DNA from: Lysobacterales bacterium
GTDB taxonomy: Bacteria; Pseudomonadota; Gammaproteobacteria; Xanthomonadales; Xanthomonadaceae
Length of the DNA: 64,000 nt
NCBI GenBank assembly: GCA_014946745.1
Contig: JADCRD010000001.1
Coordinates: 620,001-684,000 of the forward strand
Direction of reading: 5' to 3'
This document shows positions 16,606 to 25,689 of this stretch, piece by piece. Under the pieces are notes generated by a model that was not told the DNA's origin, did no database searches, and worked only from the letters and a program-made list of their open reading frames with translations. The number at the start of each line of letters is the position of its first letter. Within the stretch, counting starts at the first letter, position 1. The translations under genes were made by a program, and so were the position numbers.

Positions 16606-18855
16606 CTAGCGCGAGTAGCCGAGAATAGCACGCTGCAAAAGCTCCTCTGAGTCGCGGCCGAAGCGGCCCAGGCCCTTCAGCTCGATCTCGACGTACAGCG
16701 CGTTGTTCTTCTCGCCCTCGCGGTTGCGCACGTAATGGCGCCCGAGCAGGCGCACCGCCACGCAGCAGCTTTCCCACTGCAGCCCGGCGAAGGCCTCGAT
16801 GGTGCGGCGATCGGCGATCGAGTAGTTCCAGCGTCCGAGGATGCGCCAGGCCGGGCTGACCGGCACCAGCCAGCTGCTGTCGACCTGTTCGACCGGAGCG
16901 CCGGTGGTGCGCCGGAATCGATAGCTCAGGTTGGCCACCGTGCCGTTGTCCCGACGGTACTGCGCGCGCAGCGCCGACAGGTCGGTACGGTCGAGGTCGG
17001 GATCCCACTGGCTGCCGATGCCGGCGGAGAAGTTGCGGGTGAAGTTGGCCGAGAGTTCACCGACAAAGGGCGATGCGTTCGGCTGCGTGGTCAGCCCGCC
17101 GGGAGAGAGGCCCACCCGCGGAGGATCGAAATAGCGGATCTGGCCGACGCTGGCAGCAAAGCGCTCGCGGCCATCGCCGGCATCGAAGAAGCGGCTGCCC
17201 ACGGCCAGCGTGAGCTGGTTGGCGTCCATCTGCCGGTCGGCACCGGTGAAACGGTTCGAGCGGAACAGCTGGGCGAAGCTGAAGGACAGCTCCTGGGTAT
17301 CGAACAGCGGCAGGTCGTCCTGGTCGCGGAACGGCGCGCGCAGATAGAACAGGCGCGGCTCCAGGGTTTGCTGCAGATCGGTGCCGAACAGCCGGGTCGA
17401 GCGCTCGAACAGCAGGCCGCTGTCGAGGCTGACGATCGGCAGGCTGCGCTGCGGGCTGCGGTCGGGGAAATCGGCCTGGAAGCCGCGGTCGAGTCGGTAG
17501 CCGGTCTGGCGGAAGGCCAGCTCCGGCCGCAGGAAGCCCCAGGCGCGTTCAATGGGCGCGCGCAGCCAGGGGCGCAAGTCGTAGCGGCTGCCGGCCGCGC
17601 GGTCCTCGTGGCCGAAGGCGACCAGTTCGGCATCGAGGCCGAAGCGCAAGGGGCCCGCCGGCAGCCAGCCGCTGAAACGCAGCTGCGGCAGCTGCTGGAA
17701 GGGCGCAGCGCTGTCGGCGATCAGCGGGTCCACCAGCTGGAAATCGCGCGCGATCGCGCTGGCCTGCCACTGCAGTCCGCGACCGCGCAGGCCGGCCTGG
17801 CTTTCCAGCAGGGTGGTTGAGATGCTGGTCAGCGAGTCGCCGAAGTCCTCGAAGTAGCGGTCATCCGACACGTGGTTGAGGTCGGCCTGCACCGTCCAGG
17901 TCGGCGACAGGCGTCCGTAGTGGCGGTAGCGCAGCGCGCCGCGGTCACGGCCGCGGACATCGTCGTTCGGCAGCCAATCGCCCTCGACCTGGCCCTCGAA
18001 GCTGCGGCCCAGGTAGCGGAATTCGCCGCCCAGCATCAGGCCGCGACGGCCCAGGCTGCGCAGCACCACGGTGGCGTCGTAGTTGGGCGCCAGGTTCAGG
18101 TAGTAGGGCAGGCGGATGTCGAGGCCGTTGCTGTTGCCCGAACCCACGCCGGGGTACAGGAAGCCGCTGCGGCGGCGTTCATCGAGCGGGAAGGTGACGT
18201 AGGGCAGGTAGAACACAGGCAGGCCCACGAACTCGAGACGTGCATTGCGCGCTTTGCCGATGCCGGTCGCCGTGTCGAGGTCAATCTGCTGGGCGCGGAA
18301 CTGCCAGGTCTCCTGGCCGGGCTCGCAGGTGGTGTAGGTGACCCTGTCCAGGGAACTCCGGGTGCCCTCCATCCGCGCGGCGGCCGCCACACCATTGCCG
18401 CGCAGCTCCAGCATCTGGTAGCGCAGGTCGCTGAGTTCGGTCTGGTCGCGGCGCAGATCGCCCCTGGCCTGCGCCGCTTCGACCAGCAGCGCGCGATCCT
18501 GGTACTGCAGGCCCTCCGGCGCGCTGAAAGCGCCGGTGTCCGCCGCGTAGTCGAGACGCGGCGCCAACAGGCGCTGGTCGGCGCGCACCAGCTCGGCCTC
18601 GCCCTCCAGCACGTACTGGCCCGGCCCTTCGATACGGAAGGCGCGCGCCACCACGTCGACGGGCGCGCGCTCGCGGTCGACGTTGCGCGGCAGATCCTGA
18701 CGATAGAAGGCCGGAAGCTCGCGCACGCGGCACAGGCTCCAGTCGGGCTGGACGGTCTGGGCCTGGGCCTGGCCGGCAAGGGCGAGGCCGAGCGCAAAGC
18801 TCAGCCTGTGGATTCGGGGGCGTGTCGGGCTCAAGGGCGAAAGCTCGGTGGTCAT
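16606..18855 (-). CDS. lptD: LPS-assembly outer-membrane protein LptD
   Basis: 749 residues with a signal peptide (cleavage after QAQAQ). The N-terminal jelly-roll (RAFRIEGPGQYVLEGEAELV, LDYAADTGAFSAPEGLQYQD) is followed by a large beta-barrel opening at LPVFYLPYVTFPLDERRRSG, a well conserved LptD stretch. Cys residues at WSLCRVRE, YTTCEPGQ and WESCCVAVRL are placed as in other LptDs, where disulfides are needed for function. It inserts lipopolysaccharide into the outer leaflet together with LptE. It is the first gene of the operon, and its upstream region (18856-19007) is shared with the divergent PAS-GGDEF-EAL gene. Confidence 0.95.
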   Translation of the reverse strand: MTTELSPLSPTRPRIHRLSFALGLALAGQAQAQTVQPDWSLCRVRELPAFYRQDLPRNVDRERAPVDVVARAFRIEGPGQYVLEGEAELVRADQRLLAPRLDYAADTGAFSAPEGLQYQDRALLVEAAQARGDLRRDQTELSDLRYQMLELRGNGVAAAARMEGTRSSLDRVTYTTCEPGQETWQFRAQQIDLDTATGIGKARNARLEFVGLPVFYLPYVTFPLDERRRSGFLYPGVGSGNSNGLDIRLPYYLNLAPNYDATVVLRSLGRRGLMLGGEFRYLGRSFEGQVEGDWLPNDDVRGRDRGALRYRHYGRLSPTWTVQADLNHVSDDRYFEDFGDSLTSISTTLLESQAGLRGRGLQWQASAIARDFQLVDPLIADSAAPFQQLPQLRFSGWLPAGPLRFGLDAELVAFGHEDRAAGSRYDLRPWLRAPIERAWGFLRPELAFRQTGYRLDRGFQADFPDRSPQRSLPIVSLDSGLLFERSTRLFGTDLQQTLEPRLFYLRAPFRDQDDLPLFDTQELSFSFAQLFRSNRFTGADRQMDANQLTLAVGSRFFDAGDGRERFAASVGQIRYFDPPRVGLSPGGLTTQPNASPFVGELSANFTRNFSAGIGSQWDPDLDRTDLSALRAQYRRDNGTVANLSYRFRRTTGAPVEQVDSSWLVPVSPAWRILGRWNYSIADRRTIEAFAGLQWESCCVAVRLLGRHYVRNREGEKNNALYVEIELKGLGRFGRDSEELLQRAILGYSR

Positions 18856-19007
18856 GGGCGAGAGACATGCCGCGCGCAGGCGCTGGCGGGCACTCCCGGT
18901 GGCCTCAAGCTTGCAGGAAACTCCAAGGGCCCGGCAAACCGGCGCGCCGCGCGCGCGACGGCGACGGCGTCCGTATAGTCACGGGCTCGCGCAGCGGAGG
19001 GCGTTGG

Positions 19008-21803
19008 GTGGGTTTTCTGGATCGCTTCAGGCACTCGGATACGGTGGTCGCGCTGCTCTGCGCGGACCGCGGCACCGTGCTGGAGGTCAACCCCGCGCTG
19101 GAGCGCATGCTGGGCTACCGCAGCGACGAGACCCTGGGGCGTCGCCCGCTGGAGATGGGCCTGTGGCCGGAGATGACCGTGCGCACCGCGATCTGGTCGC
19201 AGCTGCGCGAGTACGGGCGCGTCTGCGGCCTGCAGGTCACGGTCCGACATGCCGAGGGCCACCTCTTGCTGTGTCGCCTCAACGCGGAGTGCATCGCCGC
19301 CGATGAGGGCACCCACATCTTCGTGCTGCTCGACGTCGCCCCTGATCGTCTTGCGGAATACACCCCGGACCCGCAGCGCGAGAGCTACCGCTCGCTCTAC
19401 TGGCATGCGGCCGAGGGCCTCTACCGCAGCCTGCCCGACGGTGGCCTGATCGACGCCAACCCGGCGATGGCGCGGCTGTTCGGCTACGACTCGCCGGCGC
19501 AGATGCTGCTGGCGCTGGCCGAGGACGTTGAGCGCCTCTATGCCGACGCAGCAGATGCCGCGCGGGTGCGCGAGGAACTGGACATCAGCGGTCGAGTGCG
19601 CGGCCGCCGCCAGCGTATGCGCCGTCGCGACGGCAGCCTGGTGTGGGTCAGCGTCAATGCCCGCGCTGTCCTCGATGCCAAGGGCCGCACGCTGTTTCAT
19701 GAGGGTTCGCTGGTCGACGTCAGCGCCGAGCTGGAAGCCCAACAGGCCCTGCATGAGTCCGAATCGCTGTACCGCGCGCTGGTGCAGAACTGCCGCGATG
19801 GCGTGTTCCTCATCCAGCGCGGTCGCATGCTCTTCCTCAATCCGGCCTTGGCCGAGATGCTGGGCTATGCCCCCGCTGAACTGATTGGCCACAGCTACAT
19901 GCAGCTGGTGCATCCCGACGACGCTGAGGCCCAGCAGGCCCGCCGGCAGGCGCGCGAAGACGGTTCGCTCGACGTGCAGCGGTACGTGATCCGCCTGCTG
20001 CACCGCCAGGGCCATGTCATTAGCGTTGAGGTGCATGCCGACGCGATTCTCTATCAGGGCGATATCGCATCGACCGGCGTGATGCGTGACATCACCTCCG
20101 AGCAGCGCCAGCGCAAGGCCCTGGCGGATGCCGAAGCGCGCTACCGCGAGCTGTTTGATCGCTCGCCCGTGGGGCTGTTCCGCAGCACCGAGCAGGGCCG
20201 CTTTCTGGACGTCAATCCGGCGCTGGCGCGCATGCTCGGCTATGCGGATCCCGCCAGTCTGGTGCACGCGCTGGAGCACGTGGATCGACTCTATGCCGCC
20301 CCCGAGGACCGCGATCGGCTGCTGGCACGCCTGCGCGCCGACGGCCGCGTCGCTGACTTCACCACTCGCCTTGTCGGGCAGGACGGCAGTCTGCTCTGGG
20401 TCAACCTCTCGGTGCAGCGCGCCGGTGAGAATTCCGGAGGGATGGAGCTGGCCGGCTCGGTCGTCGACATCACGCGACAGCGCGAGGCGGAGCATCTGCT
20501 GCGTTTCCACGCCAACTTTGATCCGCTCACCGGCCTGCCCAATCGCTGGCAGTTCGAACAGCAGCTGCTGATCACCCTGGGTGAGGCGCAAGGACGCGAC
20601 TGCCACGACTACGCGGTGCTGTTCCTCGACCTCGACGGGTTCAAGTGGGTCAATGACAGCCTGGGCCACGGCGCCGGCGATCGCCTGCTGGTGGCCATCG
20701 GCGAGCGGCTGTCGCTGACCCTGGGGCGCGAGGCCCTGCTGGCGCGCTACGGCGGCGATGAGTTCAGCCTGCTGCCCAAGGGGCCCTGCTCACGCGAGCG
20801 CGCCGAGGCCACCGCGCGCCTGATCGGTGAGCTGTTTGAAAGGCCGTTCCGGGTCGATGGGCAGGAGGTCTACTCGGGTGCCAGCGTGGGCATCGTTCTC
20901 GGCCATGCCGACTATCGCTGGCCCGAGCAGATCCTGCGCGACGCCGACACCGCGATGTACCGCGCCAAGGCCCAGGGCAAGGGCGGCTATGCGGTCTTCG
21001 ACGAGGCCATGCACGCCGAGGCGCGGCGCCGCTTCGAGCTGCAGACCGACCTGCGGCTGGCGATAGGCCGCGGCGAATTCGAAGTCCACTACCAGCCGAT
21101 CGTCGACCTCGACAGCGGGCGCGCCCTGGGCTGTGAGGCGCTCGTGCGCTGGCGGCACCCGCGGCGCGGCTTGCTGCTGCCCGGCGAGTTCCTGCCGCTG
21201 GCCGAGGAGGCCGGCCTGATCGGGGACATCGACCTGTGGGTGCTGCGTGCCGCCTGCCGACAGGCGGCGGAATGGCGGCGTGGGCTCAAGCGCGACGGAT
21301 TCACGTTGAGCGTCAACATGGACGATCGCCTGGTGGCTTCGCAGGCGGCAGCGCACGAGGTGCGCGCAGCCCTGCTGACCTCGGGCCTGCCGGCCGCCAA
21401 CCTGCAGATCGAAGTCACCGAGCGCGTGTTCGGTGGCGACATGAGCCAAGCGGGCGAGCGTCTGGCGGCGCTCAAGTCGACCGGCGCCAGCCTCGCTGTC
21501 GACGACTTCGGCACCGGCTACAGCTCGCTCGAGCGTTTCGCCGACTCTCCCTTTGATGCACTCAAGATCGACCGCGGCTTCATCCGCGACATGGGCAGCA
21601 ACCCGCGCCACCGGGCGATCGTGCGCACCATCATCGGTTTCGCTGGCGATCTCGGGCTGTCGCTGACCGCCGAAGGCATCGAGCTGGAGGAGCACCGCGT
21701 CGCCCTGCAGGCCCTGGGCTGCACGCGCGGACAAGGCTATCTGTTCGCACCGGCGCTGGCGCCGACGGCCTTCGAGGCCTGGGCCCGCGCCCGTGAAGCC
21801 TGA
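19008..21803 (+). CDS. PAS-GGDEF-EAL cyclic-di-GMP signalling protein
   Basis: 931 residues from a GTG at 19008, preceded by GGAGG with 7-nt spacing; the frame runs further upstream but that part overlaps lptD. Four PAS-type sensor domains fill residues about 1-490 (each with a VNPAL/DANPAM-like core and a MLGY or LFGY turn). A GGDEF domain follows with an intact YGGDEF (about 581-586), then an EAL domain with CEALVRWRHP, VDDFGTGYSS and LKIDRGFI. Both catalytic signatures are canonical, so it may both make and break c-di-GMP. No membrane segment or signal peptide is visible, so sensing is cytoplasmic. It is divergent from lptD. Confidence 0.92.
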   Translation: MGFLDRFRHSDTVVALLCADRGTVLEVNPALERMLGYRSDETLGRRPLEMGLWPEMTVRTAIWSQLREYGRVCGLQVTVRHAEGHLLLCRLNAECIAADEGTHIFVLLDVAPDRLAEYTPDPQRESYRSLYWHAAEGLYRSLPDGGLIDANPAMARLFGYDSPAQMLLALAEDVERLYADAADAARVREELDISGRVRGRRQRMRRRDGSLVWVSVNARAVLDAKGRTLFHEGSLVDVSAELEAQQALHESESLYRALVQNCRDGVFLIQRGRMLFLNPALAEMLGYAPAELIGHSYMQLVHPDDAEAQQARRQAREDGSLDVQRYVIRLLHRQGHVISVEVHADAILYQGDIASTGVMRDITSEQRQRKALADAEARYRELFDRSPVGLFRSTEQGRFLDVNPALARMLGYADPASLVHALEHVDRLYAAPEDRDRLLARLRADGRVADFTTRLVGQDGSLLWVNLSVQRAGENSGGMELAGSVVDITRQREAEHLLRFHANFDPLTGLPNRWQFEQQLLITLGEAQGRDCHDYAVLFLDLDGFKWVNDSLGHGAGDRLLVAIGERLSLTLGREALLARYGGDEFSLLPKGPCSRERAEATARLIGELFERPFRVDGQEVYSGASVGIVLGHADYRWPEQILRDADTAMYRAKAQGKGGYAVFDEAMHAEARRRFELQTDLRLAIGRGEFEVHYQPIVDLDSGRALGCEALVRWRHPRRGLLLPGEFLPLAEEAGLIGDIDLWVLRAACRQAAEWRRGLKRDGFTLSVNMDDRLVASQAAAHEVRAALLTSGLPAANLQIEVTERVFGGDMSQAGERLAALKSTGASLAVDDFGTGYSSLERFADSPFDALKIDRGFIRDMGSNPRHRAIVRTIIGFAGDLGLSLTAEGIELEEHRVALQALGCTRGQGYLFAPALAPTAFEAWARAREA

Positions 21804-21866
21804 GCGTGGGACTGCCGCGGCCCTGCGCCCGGGTACACTGCCGGCTTCACACGCACTGCCGCCGCG

Positions 21867-22517
21867 ATGAGCCTACGAACAGCCGGTGAGGCCGACCCCG
21901 CCCTGACCCGCGATGAGAGACGTCTGCTGACCCGCACCCAGCTGCTCTCGGCCGCGCTTCAGCTGATGGGCACCGGGCGCAGCTTCGCCTCGCTCAGCCT
22001 GCGCGAAATCACCCGCGGCGCCGGCGTGGTGCCGGCGGCGTTCTACCGCCACTTTCCGAATCTCGACGAGCTGGGCCTGGCCTTGGTCGAAGAGTCGGGC
22101 GCCACGCTGCGCAGGCTGTTGCGCGAGGCGCGTCGCACCGGCCTGCCGCCGACCCAGATCCTGCGCAGTTCGGTGCTGATCTTCCGCACCTACGTCCAGC
22201 AGCACCGGGCGCATTTCCTGTTCATCGCCTCCGAGCGCGGCGGCGGCGCGCCGGTGATCCGCCAGGCCATCCGCACCGAGGAAGGCCACTTCGCCCAGGA
22301 AATGGCGCAGGACATGCGGCGCCTGAACCTGATGCCAGGCTTGGATGCCAGCACGCTGGCCCTGCTGTGCCGGCTGGTGGTGGCGACGGTCATCAACGCC
22401 ATCAACGACATCCTGGATCTGCCGCCGGGCGATACGCAGGCCGAACGCGAGCAGCAGCAGGAGCTGACCCGTCAGCTGCGGATGATCTTTCTCGGCGCGC
22501 AGCGCTGGCGCGAGTAG
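21867..22517 (+). CDS. TetR-family regulator resembling FabR
   Basis: 216 residues. The N-terminal helix-turn-helix reads SLREITRGAGVVPAAFYRHF, followed by PNLDELGLALVEESGATLRR; this region closely matches the unsaturated-fatty-acid repressor FabR and its relatives. The C-terminal ligand domain contains a central SERGGGAPVIRQAIRTEE segment. FabR proteins sense the unsaturated:saturated acyl ratio and repress fabA/fabB-type genes; such targets are not in this window. The gene is alone, 63 bp downstream of the c-di-GMP protein. Confidence 0.82.
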   Translation: MSLRTAGEADPALTRDERRLLTRTQLLSAALQLMGTGRSFASLSLREITRGAGVVPAAFYRHFPNLDELGLALVEESGATLRRLLREARRTGLPPTQILRSSVLIFRTYVQQHRAHFLFIASERGGGAPVIRQAIRTEEGHFAQEMAQDMRRLNLMPGLDASTLALLCRLVVATVINAINDILDLPPGDTQAEREQQQELTRQLRMIFLGAQRWRE

Positions 22518-22542
22518 CCGCGCTGCGGCCCGAGCCACGTAC

Positions 22543-23004
22543 TCAGTCGGCGTTGGCGACGCGCTCGACCTCGAACAGCAGTGACGCGCCGGGCGGAATC
22601 GCGCGGCCGGCGCCGCGTTCGCCGTAACCGTACTCGGGGCCCAGCCGCAGCAGACGTGTGCCGCCGGGCTTCAGCCCCACCAGGCCCTCGTCCCAGCCGC
22701 GAATCACCTGTCCCGCTCCCAGCACGAACTCGAAGGGCTGGCCACGCGCATGCGAGTCGTCGAACTTCGGTCCGCGGCCGCCTTCGGCGCGCTGGTCGTA
22801 CAGATAGCCGCGATAGTGCATGCGCAGACGATCGCCCGCCTTGGCGGGGGCACCTTCGCCCTGGCGCAGGTCGACCACCTCGATGCCCTCGATGCGGCCG
22901 AACTCGGGTGGCAGCGGCTGCGGTGCGCAGCCGGTGACTGCGATCAGAAGCACAGCCATCCACACGGCCCATCCGCGCAGGGGCGGGTACGCTCTCGTCT
23001 TCAT
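22543..23004 (-). CDS. FKBP-type peptidyl-prolyl isomerase, lipoprotein
   Basis: 153 residues. The signal sequence ends in a lipobox (IAVTGC), so the protein is likely lipid-anchored in the periplasm. One FKBP domain follows: RLRMHYRGYLYD, KFDDSHARGQPFEFVLGAGQ, VIRGWDEGLVGLKPGGTRLL and GRAIPPGASLLFEVE, with the active-site Asp, Trp and aromatic residues in place. It catalyses proline isomerisation during folding of exported proteins. Its start is only 24 bp from the start of the divergent gene at 23029. Confidence 0.9.
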   Translation of the reverse strand: MKTRAYPPLRGWAVWMAVLLIAVTGCAPQPLPPEFGRIEGIEVVDLRQGEGAPAKAGDRLRMHYRGYLYDQRAEGGRGPKFDDSHARGQPFEFVLGAGQVIRGWDEGLVGLKPGGTRLLRLGPEYGYGERGAGRAIPPGASLLFEVERVANAD

Positions 23005-23028
23005 CGATCAGAATCCGCCGGGTCAGGA

Positions 23029-23304
23029 ATGCGCAAAGTCTACGAGGCCGACAGCTACATCGACGCGCAGATCACTCGGGGCTGGCTGGAAGCGGCCGGC
23101 GTGCCCGCCCTGCTCGCGGGCGAACATCTGGGCGGAGCGATGGGCGAGCTGCCGGTGTCGGGTTTGCACAGCCTTTGGGTCGGTAACGACTTCGAACATG
23201 AAGCTCGCGTCGCCTTGGCCGAACTCGCGGCGCAGCGCGACGCGCGGAGCCTCGGCGAGGGCGAAGACCTCGATCCGGCAGAGGAGGGCGTGCTGCCCGC
23301 CTGA
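23029..23304 (+). CDS. Small DUF2007-family protein
   Basis: 91 residues. The opening MRKVYEADSYIDAQITRGWL and the LLAGEHLGGAMGELP and LWVGNDFEHEARVALAEL stretches match the DUF2007 pattern, a ferredoxin-like fold annotated as a putative prokaryotic signal-transducing protein; its biochemical role is unknown. The frame extends upstream but the start at 23029 is preceded by TCAGGA. It is divergent from the FKBP gene with a 24-bp spacer, so the two promoters must overlap or lie inside the opposite coding region. Confidence 0.75.
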   Translation: MRKVYEADSYIDAQITRGWLEAAGVPALLAGEHLGGAMGELPVSGLHSLWVGNDFEHEARVALAELAAQRDARSLGEGEDLDPAEEGVLPA

Positions 23305-23397
23305 GCCGGGCGCTTTGCAGCGAGCGGAGCGGCCGTGCGGGCGACGGCCCACCACGGCCGCCGCTTGCCGACAGCGATGGACAACCCGGCCGATGGC

Positions 23398-24252
23398 TCA
23401 GCCCTTGGGCGCGAACGCCTGCGTGAGCAGGGCACCCTCGAAGCCCGCGCTCTCGCCTTCGCCGCTGGCGTAGCGGTACAGCGCGGCCGAGTAGATGCCT
23501 GAGAGTGCCGACTGGATCAGCGCGCCGATGACCAGTGCGATCACCAGCACGGCCACTGCGAGGCCGATGAGCACCGCACTCTGGCTCATCGCCGCAGCGA
23601 CGATCAGGGCCACGCCCGCGATCACCACCACGAAGTTGAGGAGCCCGAACACCAGGCCGATGCCGCCCTGGCCGATCACGTTCTCGCCCCAGGTGCGCTT
23701 GAGCAGGACGGCGCTTTCCTTCACTGCTTCGATCGGGCCGATATCGCGGCTCACCAGCACCGGCACCACCAGGAAGCTCGCCACCGTCCACGCCGCACCC
23801 AGCAGACCGGCGATCCAGCGACCCAGCCAGCCGGCACGCTCCTGGATCGCGCGCAGGATCATGCCGACGGTCGCCGCAATCAGCGCATAGCCGAAAATGA
23901 CGCCGATCTTGCCGCTGGCGATGCGCAGGCCATCGCTGACCGTCGGGTCGCCGCCCTGCAGGCGGATCATGGCGGCGCCGACCAGGGCCGAGTTGAAGAA
24001 GAAGATGACAAAGTACTGCGATAGATAGAACAGAAACGCCAGCACGTAGACCAGCGGCGGCACGCCCTGCTCGTCCACGCGCTGCAGTCCATCCAGTGCG
24101 CCCAGGCCCAGCGCCGGCAGGAGGAAGGCGGCCATCACCAGCAGGGTGGCAATCGACGAGAGCAGCGGAAACAGCAGCAGCTCCTTGTCCTGCCGCAGGA
24201 CCGAAGCGCTGGCCTTGATCAGCGACCAGCTGCGCGCGAAACGTTCAAACAT
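23398..24252 (-). CDS. DUF6159-like multi-pass membrane protein
   Basis: 284 residues from the ATG at 24252 (MFERFARSWSLIKASASVLR); a longer frame reads backward through the next gene and is not real. Six or so hydrophobic segments are visible, with a conserved-looking amphipathic start (LRQDKELLLFPLLSSIA) and the central VSRDIGPIEAVKESAVLLKR segment. The pattern matches what I know of the DUF6159 family, which has no known function. It follows fpr by 86 bp in the same direction and may be co-transcribed with it. Confidence 0.78.
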   Translation of the reverse strand: MFERFARSWSLIKASASVLRQDKELLLFPLLSSIATLLVMAAFLLPALGLGALDGLQRVDEQGVPPLVYVLAFLFYLSQYFVIFFFNSALVGAAMIRLQGGDPTVSDGLRIASGKIGVIFGYALIAATVGMILRAIQERAGWLGRWIAGLLGAAWTVASFLVVPVLVSRDIGPIEAVKESAVLLKRTWGENVIGQGGIGLVFGLLNFVVVIAGVALIVAAAMSQSAVLIGLAVAVLVIALVIGALIQSALSGIYSAALYRYASGEGESAGFEGALLTQAFAPKG

Positions 24253-24338
24253 GGCGAGACCCCTGAGTCGCGAACGCCCCCCGTGGGCGCTGCGTGAAGA
24301 CTCAGTATGCAGGCGCCGCAGACGTCTGCGAACCGCCT

Positions 24339-25151
24339 CTACTTCTCGACGAAGGCCCGTTCGAAGACATAGTGGCCCGGCGTGCCGATGCGCGGGCTGA
24401 CCGCGAAGCCACGGCGATCGAGCAGGGCACGGAAATCGGCCAGCATGCCGGGGCTGCCGCAGATCATGGCGCGGTCGTGGGACGGGTCGAGCGGATCGAG
24501 GCCGAGGTCGCGCATCATCTGGCCCGAGTCCATCAGCTCGGTGATGCGGCCCGCGTGCACGAAGGGCTCCCGGCTCACCGCCGGGTAGTACAGCAGTTTG
24601 GCGCGGACCAGCTCGCCCAGATACTCGTGCTGCTGCAGCGCGCGGGTGAGGAAATCGCGGTAGGCGAGGTCGCGGGCCTGGCGCACGCCGTGGACCACGA
24701 CAATCCTGTCGTAGCGCTCGTAGGTCTCGGGGTCGCGGACGATGGCCAGAAAGGGCGCCAGCCCGGTGCCGGTGGCCAGCAAATAGAGGTTGCGACCGGG
24801 CGTCACATCGGAGATCAGCAGGGTGCCGGTGGGCTTCTTGCTGACCAGCAGTTCGTCGCCCGGCTGGATGTGCTGCAGCCGCGAAGTCAGCGCGCCGTCG
24901 GCCACCTTGATGCTCAGAAACTCCAGCTGCTCCTCCCAGTTGGGGCTGACGATCGAATACGCACGCAGCAGCGGCTTGCCGTTGACCATCAGGCCGATCA
25001 TCACGAACTGGCCGTTCTCGAATCGCAGGCCCTCGTCGCGGGTGGTGTGCAGGGTGAAGTACTGGTCGGTCCAGTGGTGGACAGCGGTGACCCGCTCGAT
25101 GCGGTAGGGCTTGTCGGCTTCGGCGCGTGCAGGCTGGACAGCGGCATTCAT
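24339..25151 (-). CDS. fpr: Ferredoxin/flavodoxin-NADP+ reductase
   Basis: 270 residues from the ATG at 25151. FAD-binding is shown by RAYSIVSPNWEEQLEFLSIK and GALTSRLQHIQPGD, NADP-binding by YLLATGTGLAPFLAIVRDP and MICGSPGMLADF. The end HYVFERAFVEK is typical of bacterial subclass I/II FPRs, where the terminal aromatic and tail cover the flavin. It supplies or withdraws electrons from ferredoxin or flavodoxin in the cytoplasm, often in oxidative stress or Fe-S repair. It lies upstream of a membrane protein; no ferredoxin gene is adjacent. Confidence 0.92.
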   Translation of the reverse strand: MNAAVQPARAEADKPYRIERVTAVHHWTDQYFTLHTTRDEGLRFENGQFVMIGLMVNGKPLLRAYSIVSPNWEEQLEFLSIKVADGALTSRLQHIQPGDELLVSKKPTGTLLISDVTPGRNLYLLATGTGLAPFLAIVRDPETYERYDRIVVVHGVRQARDLAYRDFLTRALQQHEYLGELVRAKLLYYPAVSREPFVHAGRITELMDSGQMMRDLGLDPLDPSHDRAMICGSPGMLADFRALLDRRGFAVSPRIGTPGHYVFERAFVEK

Positions 25152-25689
25152 GGGCAGGGTTTCCACGCAGCTGGCTGGGCGATCCCTCGGGATCGAAGGC
25201 GGCTGCGCACGGGGGAGAGGGGAGGGCCTCGACGCGGAGGCGATTGTCCGCGTCATTATCGCCTGCCGCATTGAGGGGACTCAAAGCCGAGGCTGATCAC
25301 GTCCATCCTGGCCTTGATCCGTGGTCGCGAGTCCGGCGCATGTCCGGACTCGTTCGGCCGCTGCGCGGCGAGGCCTTCGATGCGCTCGATTGCGCTGGAT
25401 CACGCGCTGACGTGCTCGCTCCGCGGGCGCGCCCTCCATGGCGCGCGGCAACGCTGAAGTCTTCTGTCTTGCCGAAAGGCGGTGGCGCTGGCCTGCAGCT
25501 CGGGCCGGGAGGGCTGGGGTCTGGCGGCACGTCGAACGTCTCCTGCGGCCCGTCGCGCGCCGCTGTTTTCCTGAACCCGAGCTGGCTGCTCGTGCTCTGC
25601 CAGTCGATTGCATGGGCTTGCCGGTTCACCGGTGGCTAGGCAAAGTCGACCGTGGCCCGTTCGGCCCTGATCAATGTCTGGAGGCCTGC
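25152..25689. other. 538-bp intergenic region with a dispersed repeat
   Basis: No protein-like frame is convincing here. Positions 25420-25466 hold a repeat related to 46803-46845 (see that entry): CCGCGGGCGCGCCCTCCATG, then GCGCGCGGCAACGCTGAA. It includes a small hairpin, GCGCGCC ... GGCGCGC. The promoter of the gene at 25690 should lie near the right end, but no clear -35/-10 pair was found. Confidence 0.5.

Noticed and set aside
18852-20669. A 605-residue minus-strand frame opposite the PAS-GGDEF-EAL gene
   Set aside because: No domain, biased composition; the plus strand shows intact PAS, GGDEF and EAL motifs.
23398-25284. One long minus-strand gene fusing the DUF6159 protein to upstream sequence
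   Set aside because: The upstream part is an out-of-frame reading of fpr, which has intact FAD and NADP motifs in its own frame.
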